Notes under the pieces: generated by a model | Database searches by the model: none | What the model saw: the letters and a program-made list of their open reading frames with translations, nothing else | Told to the model about the DNA's origin: nothing | Position numbers and translations under genes: made by a program | Origin: Prevotellaceae bacterium UBA2738 | Lineage (GTDB): Bacteria; Bacteroidota; Bacteroidia; Bacteroidales; Bacteroidaceae | Length of the DNA stretch: 37,473 bases | Direction: 5' to 3' | Assembly: GCA_002353585.1 (NCBI GenBank) | Contig: DEJW01000033.1 | Location: 1-37,473, forward strand | Shown here: piece by piece, positions 16,650 through 26,022 of the stretch | Position numbering within the stretch: the first letter of the stretch is position 1 | How the letters are laid out: each line of letters starts with the position of its first letter

Positions 16650-18728
16650 TCAACTCCTACTGACACTACGAACTCCCTTGACGCCCTTGAGTTTCTTGAT
16701 AAGAGAGGCAAGGTGTGTATTATCATCGACACTGACGGTGATGGCTCCTCGGAAGAGCCCGTCGTCAGAATCTATGTTAATGGCGCGTAACAGGGTGTGT
16801 GCCTCTTTGCTTATTACGGAGGTGATAGTGTTTACCACAGCTATGTCGTCGTTGCCCACCACACGGAGGGTGATATCATATTGCCCTGAGCCTTTATCAC
16901 TCCACTGTGCCTGAACGATGCGATAACCAAACCTACGTCTGAGTTCCCCTGCATTGGGACAGTCCTTGCGATGTATCTTGATGCCCCCACTGACTGTGAC
17001 GAAGCCAAAGACGTCATCTCCATAGATTGGATGGCAACACTTGGCAAGGGTGTATTCTATTCCACGAAAAACTGCCCTTTCCTCACCTAAAGAAAGGGAA
17101 TCGGCTGTGCCCTGACGATGAAGGATGAAGGAAGCAGCTGAAACGGGAACGGGTTCAGAGCTATGCTCGCCTGAACCTCTGCGAAGAACAGAAGCCGAAC
17201 TTCCCTCGCCTGACGATGAGGAAGCAGTGGCTGCTTCTGGGCGCTCACCTTTAGCCTCTTCCTCCTTACGCTGAAGTTCGGAAAGAGCTTTGCGGATTTT
17301 GGAGCGAGCGTGTGATGATATAGCAATATTGAGCCACTCGCGACGTGGATGCTGGGAGTTGCTGGTCATAATCTCTACCGTATCGCCTGAGTGAAGGACC
17401 TGACGGATAGAGGCATTCTTGCCGTTGACCATGGCGCCTACGCAAGTGTTGCCGATGCGTGAGTGAATGTTGTATGCGAAGTCGAGGACTGTGGCGCCTG
17501 CGGCGAATTTCTTTATCTCGCCCTTGGGGGTGAAGACAAACACCTCGTCTTCGTAGAGGTTCATACGAAACTGATCCATGACCTGCATATCGTCACCAGC
17601 CTCAAGTGCTGTGCGTATGGCACTGAGCCACTGGTCTATGCCTCCGCCTGCACTCTTGATGCCCTTGTAACGCCAGTGGGCAGCGAGACCATGTTCGGCA
17701 ATCTCGTCCATACGCTCAGTGCGTATCTGCACCTCTACCCATTTATTCTCAGGTCCGAGTACAGTGATGTGGAGCGACTCATAGCCGTTTGATTTAGGCA
17801 CACTGAGCCAGTCACGCAAGCGCTTTGGGTTAGGCTGATACATATCGGTGATAATGCTGTATGCCTGCCAGCACTCCATCTTCTCGCGCTCTGGAGCGCT
17901 ATCCAGGATAATGCGTATGGCAAAGAGGTCATATACACCTTCGAAGGGGCATTTCTGTTTCTTCATCTTCTGCCAGATGGAGTGTATGGACTTGGTGCGC
18001 CCCTTGATATGGAATTTCAGTCCTGCCTGCTCAAGGTGCTCCTTGACAGGGGTAATGAAGTCTTGTATGTATTTGTCGCGAGCCTCCTTGGTCGCAGAGA
18101 GTTTGTTCTTGATGTGATAGTAGGCATCGTGCTCGAGATATTTGAGGGAGAGGTCTTCGAGTTCGCTTTTAAGTTGATAGAGCCCCAGTTTATGTGCGAG
18201 TGGTGCATAAAGATAGCTCGCCTCTTCGGCTGCGCGCTGACGTGCTGCGATATTGGCAGTGTCGCGTATCTGACGCATGAGGTTGACGCGATCGGCTATC
18301 ATAATAAGTATCACGCGCATATCCTCAGCAAAGGAGAGAAGCAGAGAACGAAAATTCTCAGTTTCTATGGCTGGGGTCTTTTTGTATAGCTGCTGCACAC
18401 GGTGAAGTCCGTGGAGGATAGAGTCAACTCCACCCCAATCCTCCCACGGGAGGAAGTCGGACGAGTCTATCGGATAAAGAAGAGTGGCGATGATAGCGTC
18501 GCGCCCCAGTCCTATCTCGTCAACTGCGATGTAGGCAGTCTGGAGGGCACGGAGTATGGGATTGAGTCCGAAGATGTCACGCTGTATGGAGCCTTGCTCT
18601 ATAGCATCAAAAAGTATGCGGCGCAACTTCTCTTCGTCATTGGGAAGTAGTGCCGCTACGGGATGATGCTTGAGGTCTTCGATTATCTCAAGCGCCTTCT
18701 GTTTTTCTATGTCAGTAAAGGCAAGCAT
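16650..18728 (-). CDS. RelA/SpoT-family (p)ppGpp synthetase with degenerate HD hydrolase site
   Basis: A 692-residue RSH protein. N-terminal helical domain (1-160), synthetase domain with RTKSIHSIWQKMKK, YDLFAIRIIL, GYESLHITVLGP and EVQIRTERMDEIAEHGLAAHWRYK, then TGS (DEVFVFTPKG) and a C-terminal ACT-like domain. In active hydrolases the HD motif reads LLHDVVEDT; here the matching stretch is LLYPIDSSD (residues 83-91), so the metal-binding His-Asp is missing. It is probably a synthetase with lost hydrolase activity, like RelA. A Ser/Gly/Glu-rich linker (about residues 495-550) between the TGS and ACT parts contains repeat-derived sequence. It is last in an operon with the MBL and DUF1573 genes. 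Confidence 0.88.
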   Translation of the reverse strand: MLAFTDIEKQKALEIIEDLKHHPVAALLPNDEEKLRRILFDAIEQGSIQRDIFGLNPILRALQTAYIAVDEIGLGRDAIIATLLYPIDSSDFLPWEDWGGVDSILHGLHRVQQLYKKTPAIETENFRSLLLSFAEDMRVILIMIADRVNLMRQIRDTANIAARQRAAEEASYLYAPLAHKLGLYQLKSELEDLSLKYLEHDAYYHIKNKLSATKEARDKYIQDFITPVKEHLEQAGLKFHIKGRTKSIHSIWQKMKKQKCPFEGVYDLFAIRIILDSAPEREKMECWQAYSIITDMYQPNPKRLRDWLSVPKSNGYESLHITVLGPENKWVEVQIRTERMDEIAEHGLAAHWRYKGIKSAGGGIDQWLSAIRTALEAGDDMQVMDQFRMNLYEDEVFVFTPKGEIKKFAAGATVLDFAYNIHSRIGNTCVGAMVNGKNASIRQVLHSGDTVEIMTSNSQHPRREWLNIAISSHARSKIRKALSELQRKEEEAKGERPEAATASSSSGEGSSASVLRRGSGEHSSEPVPVSAASFILHRQGTADSLSLGEERAVFRGIEYTLAKCCHPIYGDDVFGFVTVSGGIKIHRKDCPNAGELRRRFGYRIVQAQWSDKGSGQYDITLRVVGNDDIAVVNTITSVISKEAHTLLRAINIDSDDGLFRGAITVSVDDNTHLASLIKKLKGVKGVRSVSRS
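17141..17177. repeat. repeat-derived insert within the rel linker
   Basis: The Rel linker holds GGAACG-type hexamers (about 17141-17154) and the motif GAGCTATGCTCGCCTGAAC (17158-17176). The same 19-bp motif with two changes occurs in the methyltransferase gene at 30446-30464. Confidence 0.45.
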
Positions 18729-18754
18729 AGTGCCTTGGATGGGGGTATGTTGTG

Positions 18755-19150
18755 TTACTTGCTTTCGTCAGTCATGTCGCCTTCGATATAAAGGCGCACC
18801 ATCTCTGGGGTGCCATTGGAACGAACTGTGATGGTCTTTTTGAAGTGACCAGGAAACTTGCCCTTGCCGTTGTAGGTAACGTTGATGGTACCCGTTTCGC
18901 CTGGTTTGATAGGCGACTTGGTGTATTTAGGTACTGTGCAGCCACATGAAGCTACAGCAGAGTTGATGACGAGCGGCTGATCGCCCGTGTTGGTGAATGT
19001 GAAGACACATTTCTGAATAGGCGACTTCTCTGAGAATGTACCGTAGTTGTGGGTAGTCTTGTCGAACGTTATCTTAGGTTCGGCAGAAGCGAGATTGATA
19101 ATTGAGAATTGAAAATTGAAAATTATCAGAAGAAAAAGGAGTTTTTTCAT
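18755..19150 (-). CDS. DUF1573 domain-containing periplasmic protein
   Basis: A 131-residue protein with a signal peptide (MKKLLFLLIIFNFQFSIINLASA, cleavage before E) and one immunoglobulin-like DUF1573 domain: YGTFSEKSPIQKCVFTFTNTGDQPLVI, the conserved SCGCTVPKY pair of cysteines, and KPGETGTINVTYNGKGKFPGHFKKTI. DUF1573 proteins are common secreted Bacteroidota proteins of unknown role. I chose ATG 19150; a TTG nine bases upstream is less likely. The signal-peptide hydrophobic core is encoded by a nonamer array (19094-19127). It sits 26 bp before rel. Confidence 0.85.
   Translation of the reverse strand: MKKLLFLLIIFNFQFSIINLASAEPKITFDKTTHNYGTFSEKSPIQKCVFTFTNTGDQPLVINSAVASCGCTVPKYTKSPIKPGETGTINVTYNGKGKFPGHFKKTITVRSNGTPEMVRLYIEGDMTDESK
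19094..19127. repeat. nonamer array encoding a signal-peptide core
   Basis: Four copies of the ATTGATAATTG/AATTGAAAATTG-type unit lie inside the DUF1573 gene. Read on the minus strand they encode about IIFNFQFSIIN, the middle of the signal peptide. Confidence 0.65.
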
Positions 19151-19187
19151 ATTGTTCAAAAGTTTAAGAGTGATAAAGGGTAGTACC

Positions 19188-19991
19188 TTACACTAACTCG
19201 TAGAGTTTGGATGGAGTTTTGCGTTTGAGGTCTTCGACCTGGAAATCTTTACCCATGATGATGCCGTAGGAACGAAGGATTTGTTCTACCGTTTTGAGGG
19301 CGAGAACTGGATGGTTATTCTCTTCGCTGAGGTGGCATAGCCATACGTGACGGAGAGCTGAGGTTGCATAATTGGCTATAGCCTCAGCGCAATCGTGATT
19401 GGAGAGGTGTCCCATGGGACCATCAATGCGCACCTTTAAGTGCTGTGGGTAGGTGCCGTTTTGCAGCATCTCCTTATCGTAGTTGGATTCAAGCACCAAA
19501 TAGTTTGCCTCGCCAATGTAACGTTGCATATCTTCTGTTACATGACCCACATCTGTCATAAGACAGAACACCACACCCTCAGCCTCGATGCGGTAGCCCA
19601 CATTGCCAGCACTGTCGTGAGGAACGCCGAAAGGCGTGACGAGGAAGTCACCTAACCTGACGGGAGTATCCTTGTCGATGTATCGACGATTATCAGCTGG
19701 CACCTTCTTAGGTACGCAGTAGTTACGTTCTATGCCTCCGTGCACCTCGTGGGTTGCATACACCGGAATGTTATATTCGCCACTAAGCACTCCCACCGAC
19801 TTGATATGGTCAGCATGGTCGTGAGTGATGAGTACACGTTTTATATCATTGACGCTGATGCCGTAATCGTGCAGGTATTTCTTGATGGAGCGAATGCCCA
19901 CTCCTGAGTCTATCAGCATGGCGTCGTTGGCAGTCTGAAGCAGGTAGCAGTTTCCGCTACTTCCACTGCCCAAAGACAGAAATTTCAGCAT
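19188..19991 (-). CDS. MBL-fold metallo-hydrolase (YycJ/WalJ-like)
   Basis: A 267-residue metallo-beta-lactamase-fold protein. It starts MLKFLSLGSGSSGNCYLL, the usual opening of YycJ-type hydrolases, and has the metal motif THDHADH (56-62), the later ligands in PHDS, TDVGH and SNHD, and a C-terminal LCHLSEENN histidine. Members are predicted exonucleases or phosphodiesterases; YycJ is linked to cell-wall and DNA processes in Firmicutes. The function here is not certain. It is first in an operon leading to DUF1573 and rel. Confidence 0.85.
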   Translation of the reverse strand: MLKFLSLGSGSSGNCYLLQTANDAMLIDSGVGIRSIKKYLHDYGISVNDIKRVLITHDHADHIKSVGVLSGEYNIPVYATHEVHGGIERNYCVPKKVPADNRRYIDKDTPVRLGDFLVTPFGVPHDSAGNVGYRIEAEGVVFCLMTDVGHVTEDMQRYIGEANYLVLESNYDKEMLQNGTYPQHLKVRIDGPMGHLSNHDCAEAIANYATSALRHVWLCHLSEENNHPVLALKTVEQILRSYGIIMGKDFQVEDLKRKTPSKLYELV

Positions 19992-20010
19992 TTTTGGTTA
20001 ATATTTTGGG

Positions 20011-20040
20011 CAAAATTAGCAAAAAAATTTGAACTTACAA
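20011..20040 (-). promoter_or_regulatory. promoter of the MBL-DUF1573-rel operon
   Basis: On the minus strand TTG (20040-20038) and TAATTTTG (20018-20011) are separated by 19 bp. It overlaps the plus-strand promoter of the helicase genes almost completely. Confidence 0.65.
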
Positions 20041-20058
20041 AGTTTTTTTGTACCTTTG
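20028..20058 (+). promoter_or_regulatory. promoter of the AddAB-like operon
   Basis: TTTG (20028-20031) and TACCTTTG (20051-20058) are spaced by 19 bp. The first ATG follows 27 bp later. Because it overlaps the divergent promoter, polymerase binding to one should block the other. Confidence 0.7.
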
Positions 20059-20084
20059 TGAGGATAATTAGCAATTATTAATCT

Positions 20085-23000
20085 ATGACTGAACCTACAC
20101 TAACCGTTTACAAGGCAAGTGCTGGAAGCGGAAAAACATTCACACTTGCCAAGGAATACATAAAACTGCTGATTGAAAACCCCGAGGCCTATAGGAACAT
20201 ACTTGCCGTAACCTTTACCAATAAGGCTACGGAGGAGATGAAGATGCGCATACTGTCGCAGCTGTATGGGCTATGGAAGCAATTGCCTGACTCCGAGAGC
20301 TACATGGCGAGCTTGGAGAAAGACTTTTCACAGATGAAAAACGTAAGGGATTTCATCTCGCAACAGGCAGGGAAGGCATTACGGAGTATGTTGGACAACT
20401 ACCACTTCTTCAGGGTGCAGACGATAGATGCGTTCTTTCAGACGGTACTGAGAAATTTGGCGCATGAGTTGCAGCTTAACGCCAACTTGAGGGTAGGACT
20501 GAACCAAGAACAGGTGGTTGACGAGGCTGTAGATACTCTGATAGACTCAATAGCCGACGACAACATGATGAGAAACGTGGTGATGGGCTATGTAAAGGAG
20601 AGGTTAAACAACAACGAGTCATGGAATTTCATCAAGGGCATAAAGGAATTTGGCGCCAACATATTCAGGGATTTCTATAAGGAGCACAGAGAACAGCTGA
20701 TAAAGATGACGAGCGACGAGAACTTCTTTATCAACTTTAAAACGAAGCTGAACGATGAACGCCGGAAACTGGAGAAGAAATACCAAGCTATAGGCGAGGA
20801 GGCGATGCTGACACTGGAAAACAACGGACTGACAATCACTGACTTCAAACATAAGAACGGTGGTGCGATAGGCTATTTCATCAAACTAAACAGGGGAGAG
20901 TTTGCCGAAATAGACATGGATAAGCCACGCATGAAGGATGCGCTGAACAACGAGGATTCGTGGATAGACAAGAAATCAGTCAATTGCAGCACAGTGGCAG
21001 ACGTAGTAAAGAACAATCTACTTCCGCTGATGACAACAACAGAACGATGCAGAACACTGGATGCAAGAAAATACAACTCAATAAAGAAGACACTGGAACA
21101 CGTTAACGACGTACAGTTGCTGAGGTATATAGAGGATTTCTCAAAAGAACTGAACAACTCTGCACAGCGCTTTATGCTCAGCGACACCCCTACCCTGCTC
21201 AATGCTATGATAAAAGAGGAAGACTCGCCATTCATATACGAGAAGATAGGAGCGCATCTGGAACACATAATGATAGACGAATTCCAAGACACGAGCACAA
21301 CGCAATGGAACAACTTCAGGAAACTGCTCGAGGAGTGTATGGCTCAAGGCAAAAGCAACCTGCTGGTGGGCGATGTAAAGCAGAGCATATACCGTTGGCG
21401 CTCAGGCGATTGGCGACTGCTTAACAATATAGAAACCTCCTTTAAACCCGGAACCCTGAAATCCGAACCTCTTAAGACCAACTACCGTTCGTCAAAGAAC
21501 GTGGTGTTATTTAATAACCACTTTCTGAAAAGGATGTCGGATATGGTGGTGAAAGAGGTTGACGGTAAGTCGCATAAGATGGCTGAAGAACTACGTAAAG
21601 CATACGATGATGTGGAACAGCTGACGCCAGGAAACAGGGAGAAGAAAGGGCTGGTGCACATAGACCTTATACCCAAAGAGCAAGAGGATAGCATGGAGGA
21701 GCGCACACTGGAGATAATAACCACGCTAACATCGAAGGGGGCAAAACTGAAAGATATAGCCATATTGCTGAGAGGCAATAAAGAGGCAATAACTATGGCA
21801 ACATATCTGGAGCGAGAGGGCATCAGTGTGGTATCAGCAGAGGCATTCGAACTTAAATCCTCAGCTGCCGTTCGCATCATTATAGGGGCCATGAGACACC
21901 TTATACACCCCAAGGACACACTGACCCTGAAACTGCTGCTGAAAGATTCGGGCATGACGGCACTGCCACAGGAATTGGAAGACAGACGAGAACTGCTGCT
22001 CACCATGTCACTTCACGATATGGCAGAAGAGATATTACGCATATTCAATCTGGGCGAGAAAGAAGGGGCATACATCACCACATTCTTTGACCACCTGAGA
22101 GCTTTCTGCAACGACACTTCAACCGTGCTGGAGGATTTCCTTGAGGCATGGGACGACGAATTGTATAAAAAGACGATAGAGACACCTGACTGCGATGGTG
22201 TGCGCATACTGACCATACACAAGAGTAAGGGACTGGAGTTTAAACACGTGATACTGCCCTACTGCAACTGGAAGCTGGAGTTGAGATCAACACTGTGGTG
22301 CGAACCCAACGAGGCACCTTTCAACGAACTGCCCATAGTGCCGCTGAACTACACATCTGTGAAGGCTTTTGAGAACACCATATACAAAGAGGTGGTGACA
22401 GAGGAGCATGTGCAGAACATAGTGGACAACCTTAACTTGGTATATGTGGCAATGACCAGAGCATGTGACTCACTATTCATTATAGGTATAAGAGGGGCTG
22501 CAGCCACCCAGCGTTCGCAGATGATAGAGGAAACAATAAAAGACCTACATAAAGACACCACTGAAATAGATGGCACACCATTGCACTACACTCTGCCTGA
22601 TGTTGAAGACGAAGCGATAGAGCTGACCTACGGTTCACTGGATGGGCTCTTCAATGAAAAGGAGACGGAGGAAAGCCAGAATGCCTTCCTTAAAGAGGTG
22701 GAGCCTGTGGAGGTGAAGATAGCATCATACGAGAGGAAAGCAGAGTTCAGGCAGAGCAACAAGAGTCTTACCTTTGCCGATGATGCCATAGACGAGACCG
22801 ACAGGCAGAGATACATAAGAATGGGTATGGTGATGCACCAGATATTCTCTGAGATAAAGACCACAGACGACGTGGAACCCGTACTGACGAGAATGGAGTT
22901 TGACGGTACGCTGTACGATGACGGCATGACACGTGAGGGACTGGTTAGTGAACTGCAAAAGAAATTCCAAAACCCGCAGGTAAAGAATTGGTTCTCAGGA

Positions 23001-23234
23001 GGATGGACACTATATAACGAGTGTGCCATAATAGACAAAGAGGGAGAGCAGAGACCAGACCGCGTGATGACTGACGGCAAAGAAACCATCGTGGTGGACT
23101 TCAAATTCGGCAAACCACATAATGACTACCATGCTCAGGTGGAGAGATACAAGAAACTGCTGGAGGATATGGGTATGCCAGGAGTGAAGGGCTATCTGTG
23201 GTATGTTACACTAAACAAGATTGAAGAGGTATGA
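20085..23234 (+). CDS. UvrD-family helicase/nuclease, AddA-like
   Basis: A 1049-residue superfamily 1 helicase of the RecB/AddA type. Motifs in order: Walker A ASAGSGKT (11-18), TFTNKATEEMK, Walker B MIDEFQDTS (near 397), GDVKQSIYRWRSGD, TNYRSSKNVV, LTIHKSKGLEFKHVILP and YVAMTRA. The C-terminal ~120 residues form a PD-(D/E)XK nuclease, with DRVMTDGKETIVVDFKFG carrying the D...DxK signature. Together with the next gene it should form a double-strand-break resection complex for RecA-dependent repair, equivalent to RecBCD/AddAB. The stop overlaps the next start by four bases, indicating translational coupling. Confidence 0.92.
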   Translation: MTEPTLTVYKASAGSGKTFTLAKEYIKLLIENPEAYRNILAVTFTNKATEEMKMRILSQLYGLWKQLPDSESYMASLEKDFSQMKNVRDFISQQAGKALRSMLDNYHFFRVQTIDAFFQTVLRNLAHELQLNANLRVGLNQEQVVDEAVDTLIDSIADDNMMRNVVMGYVKERLNNNESWNFIKGIKEFGANIFRDFYKEHREQLIKMTSDENFFINFKTKLNDERRKLEKKYQAIGEEAMLTLENNGLTITDFKHKNGGAIGYFIKLNRGEFAEIDMDKPRMKDALNNEDSWIDKKSVNCSTVADVVKNNLLPLMTTTERCRTLDARKYNSIKKTLEHVNDVQLLRYIEDFSKELNNSAQRFMLSDTPTLLNAMIKEEDSPFIYEKIGAHLEHIMIDEFQDTSTTQWNNFRKLLEECMAQGKSNLLVGDVKQSIYRWRSGDWRLLNNIETSFKPGTLKSEPLKTNYRSSKNVVLFNNHFLKRMSDMVVKEVDGKSHKMAEELRKAYDDVEQLTPGNREKKGLVHIDLIPKEQEDSMEERTLEIITTLTSKGAKLKDIAILLRGNKEAITMATYLEREGISVVSAEAFELKSSAAVRIIIGAMRHLIHPKDTLTLKLLLKDSGMTALPQELEDRRELLLTMSLHDMAEEILRIFNLGEKEGAYITTFFDHLRAFCNDTSTVLEDFLEAWDDELYKKTIETPDCDGVRILTIHKSKGLEFKHVILPYCNWKLELRSTLWCEPNEAPFNELPIVPLNYTSVKAFENTIYKEVVTEEHVQNIVDNLNLVYVAMTRACDSLFIIGIRGAAATQRSQMIEETIKDLHKDTTEIDGTPLHYTLPDVEDEAIELTYGSLDGLFNEKETEESQNAFLKEVEPVEVKIASYERKAEFRQSNKSLTFADDAIDETDRQRYIRMGMVMHQIFSEIKTTDDVEPVLTRMEFDGTLYDDGMTREGLVSELQKKFQNPQVKNWFSGGWTLYNECAIIDKEGEQRPDRVMTDGKETIVVDFKFGKPHNDYHAQVERYKKLLEDMGMPGVKGYLWYVTLNKIEEV

Positions 23235-25981
23235 TGAAGAGTTTTCTATATAATGTAGCACAAGACCTGCTGAAGCAGTGGGGCGAAGACTTGCACAGGG
23301 TGACGGTGGTATTTCCTAACAAGAGAGCATCGCTATTCCTGAACAGAGCACTAGCAGAGATAAGCGAAAAGCCTATATGGAGTCCGCAATACACCACCAT
23401 CAGCGAACTGTTTCAGAAGATGTCAACGCTGCAGGTAGCTGACAGAATAAAACTGATATGCGAGTTGCACAAGACATACTGCGAAGTGACTGGCAGAGCT
23501 GAAACGCTGGAGCAGTTTTATGGTTGGGGAGAGATAATGCTTGCCGATTTTGACGACATAGACAAGCACAACGGCGACGCAAAGAAGATATTCACCCTGC
23601 TGGGCGACATTCACGAGATGGATGCCGTGGATTACCTGACAGAGGAACAGAAAAAGGTGTTGCAGAGATTCTTCAACAACTTCACGCCCGACCACACCAC
23701 GCAGTTGAAAAGAAACTTCATGGAGCTGTGGAATAAGTTTTTTGACATCTACACCAACTACCGACAGAGACTACTGGCTCAAGGCATTGCTTACGAGGGA
23801 ATGATGTTTAGAGAGGTGATAGAGTGCAGTGCACAGTGCAATAGTTCTGAATATGTCTTTGTAGGCTTTAACCTGCTGACCCCTGTGGAGCAACTGCTGA
23901 TAGCGAAGGTGGAGGGAAAGATATATAACGATGACGACAGAAGTAATCCACCTAAGGAGATGACCTTCATATCATCACCCACTGACGACCTGCAGGCAAG
24001 ATACGTGAGCCAATGGCTGACACCTGAACGCATAAAGGCTGGCAGACGGACTGCCATAGTGCTTGCCGACGAGGGACTGCTTGAGACGGTGCTGCACTGT
24101 CTGCCTACAGAGATGAGCCTCAACATAACCACTGGCTACCCCCTGTCACAAACCTCCATAACATCGCTGATAAAGGGCGTGAGCAACCTGTTGCAAAGAA
24201 ATAGCTACACCCTGCACAACATCAACGGAATATTGCGTCACCCACTGGTGAAGTATATCTCAGACAGAGCCACTGAGCTACACGAGAAACTCAACAATGA
24301 CCTGATATACTACCTTACACCAGAGGAGATATCAATAGACGAGAACCTGAGCCAGCTCTTCATGCCGCTGAAGAACAAAAGCGACATGGGAGAACTGACA
24401 AAAAGGCTGATATGGGTGACAAAAACCATTGCCAAGAGAGTTCAAGAGATAAATAGTGCAAAAGTTCAAGGAGAACAAGAAAATTATCAATTATCAATTA
24501 TCAATTATCAATTAGAGACCGAAGCACTCTACCGCATGTACACCTTGCTCAACAGACTGGACACACTGATAAGCGAGGAAGAGATAAAACTCGACCTTCC
24601 ACTCTACACCATGCTGCTGAACCAGATAATACAAGGCACCACGATTCCGTTCCACGGCGAACCGATAGAGGGCATACAGATTATGGGTGTGTTGGAAACG
24701 CGTAACCTGGACTTCGACCATGTATTGCTGCTGTCATGCAACGAGGGAACTCTGCCAGCCAAGGTGAGCGACACATCATTCCTGCCCCACTCCATCCGCA
24801 TGGCATATAACCTGACAACGGTAGAGAATAAGGTGGCGATATACCAGTATTATTTTGACCGTCTGATGCAGAGAACCAACGATGTGACCATCATCTACAA
24901 CAACTCAACAAACGATGGCAAGACTGGTGAGATGTCTCGCTTTATGTTGCAGATGATAGCCAAGAACGAGATAACTATCAAACGCAAGTCGTTGGAAGCC
25001 AGCGTGAGCACACATGCCAACCTGAATGGCGATATAGAGAAGACACAGGAGATGGTGGACAAATTGCTGAAGAAGAAATTTATCTCGCCATCGTCATTGG
25101 GAAGATACCTGCGTTGTCCACGCAGTTTCTACTATACCTACATCGAAGAAATAAGAGACAACGAGGAGGGCGACGAGGAGTCAATGGACAACATGACATT
25201 CGGCACAATCTTCCATGCAGCCGCCGAAATGATGTATAAAGACTTCAATGGTAAAATAGTGTCACCTAGCTATATACAGCGACTTGTCAACGAAAAAGAT
25301 AATACAACACTTCGTAGGATAGCCAAGCTGGCTTTTCGCAGAGAACTGTTCAACATAAAGGACGAAAAACGTGACACTCCGAAGCTCGGCGGACTGCAGG
25401 TGATAAACTTCGAAATGGTGGTAACATTCCTCAGGCATCTGCTGAATTATGACAGTCGGTTGACACAACTGGAGATAGCAGGACTGGAGAAGGAGGTGCA
25501 GGGCTCTATACCTGTAAAGACCAGTAAGGGCACCATCGACGTTAGGATTGGTGGAAACATAGACCGTCTTGACGTGGTGACCGACCAGGACGGAGTACGA
25601 CGCATCAGGGTGATAGACTACAAGACGGGCAGACTGAGCAGAAAACTGAACATCAGCTGCATCGACGAGATATTCATGCCTGAGAAGATGGGGTTGCACA
25701 CCGACTACTTTCTGCAAGCCCTGCTCTATGCCTCAATACTCGAGGACGAGAGGGAGAAGAGCGTGGGACTGCTGTATGTGCAGAGTGCCAACAACGATGA
25801 TTATGACCCTCTGTTGTGCATAGACAACAAGCCCATAAAAGATGCTGCCGTTTATCTGTCTGACTTCAGAAAGGGGTTGGCAGAACTGCTGGCCGAGATA
25901 CTCAATACCGACATACCATTCAGGCAAACCCTGAGGACTGAGCAGTGTAAGGACTGCGCATTCTTCAATTTCTGCCATTAA
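23231..25981 (+). CDS. PD-(D/E)XK nuclease, AddB-like
   Basis: A 916-residue partner of the AddA-like helicase. The N-terminal helicase-like part is degenerate (VTVVFPNKRASLFLNRAL). The C-terminal nuclease has GGNIDRLDVVTDQDGVRRIRVIDYKTGR. Cysteines flank the nuclease: RYLRCPRSFYYTY, and CKDCAFFNFC at the very end, the pattern of the AddB 4Fe-4S cluster. It starts at ATG 23231 inside the upstream stop codon; ATG 23234 is an equal alternative. An in-frame nonamer array (24482-24515) inserts NYQLSIINYQLE into a surface stretch near residue 425. Confidence 0.88.
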   Translation: MMKSFLYNVAQDLLKQWGEDLHRVTVVFPNKRASLFLNRALAEISEKPIWSPQYTTISELFQKMSTLQVADRIKLICELHKTYCEVTGRAETLEQFYGWGEIMLADFDDIDKHNGDAKKIFTLLGDIHEMDAVDYLTEEQKKVLQRFFNNFTPDHTTQLKRNFMELWNKFFDIYTNYRQRLLAQGIAYEGMMFREVIECSAQCNSSEYVFVGFNLLTPVEQLLIAKVEGKIYNDDDRSNPPKEMTFISSPTDDLQARYVSQWLTPERIKAGRRTAIVLADEGLLETVLHCLPTEMSLNITTGYPLSQTSITSLIKGVSNLLQRNSYTLHNINGILRHPLVKYISDRATELHEKLNNDLIYYLTPEEISIDENLSQLFMPLKNKSDMGELTKRLIWVTKTIAKRVQEINSAKVQGEQENYQLSIINYQLETEALYRMYTLLNRLDTLISEEEIKLDLPLYTMLLNQIIQGTTIPFHGEPIEGIQIMGVLETRNLDFDHVLLLSCNEGTLPAKVSDTSFLPHSIRMAYNLTTVENKVAIYQYYFDRLMQRTNDVTIIYNNSTNDGKTGEMSRFMLQMIAKNEITIKRKSLEASVSTHANLNGDIEKTQEMVDKLLKKKFISPSSLGRYLRCPRSFYYTYIEEIRDNEEGDEESMDNMTFGTIFHAAAEMMYKDFNGKIVSPSYIQRLVNEKDNTTLRRIAKLAFRRELFNIKDEKRDTPKLGGLQVINFEMVVTFLRHLLNYDSRLTQLEIAGLEKEVQGSIPVKTSKGTIDVRIGGNIDRLDVVTDQDGVRRIRVIDYKTGRLSRKLNISCIDEIFMPEKMGLHTDYFLQALLYASILEDEREKSVGLLYVQSANNDDYDPLLCIDNKPIKDAAVYLSDFRKGLAELLAEILNTDIPFRQTLRTEQCKDCAFFNFCH
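24482..24515. repeat. in-frame nonamer array inside the AddB-like gene
   Basis: About four copies of TTATCAATTA-type sequence, matching the intergenic nonamer family, are read as coding sequence (NYQLSIINYQL) without breaking the frame. Confidence 0.75.
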
Positions 25982-26022
25982 AGACTTTTAACTATATCTT
26001 TTGACTTTCTAACTTTGAACCT

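Noticed and set aside
24482..24515. CRISPR-like array
   Set aside because: The units are 9 bp and contiguous, with no spacers of constant length; it is a microsatellite-like nonamer array.
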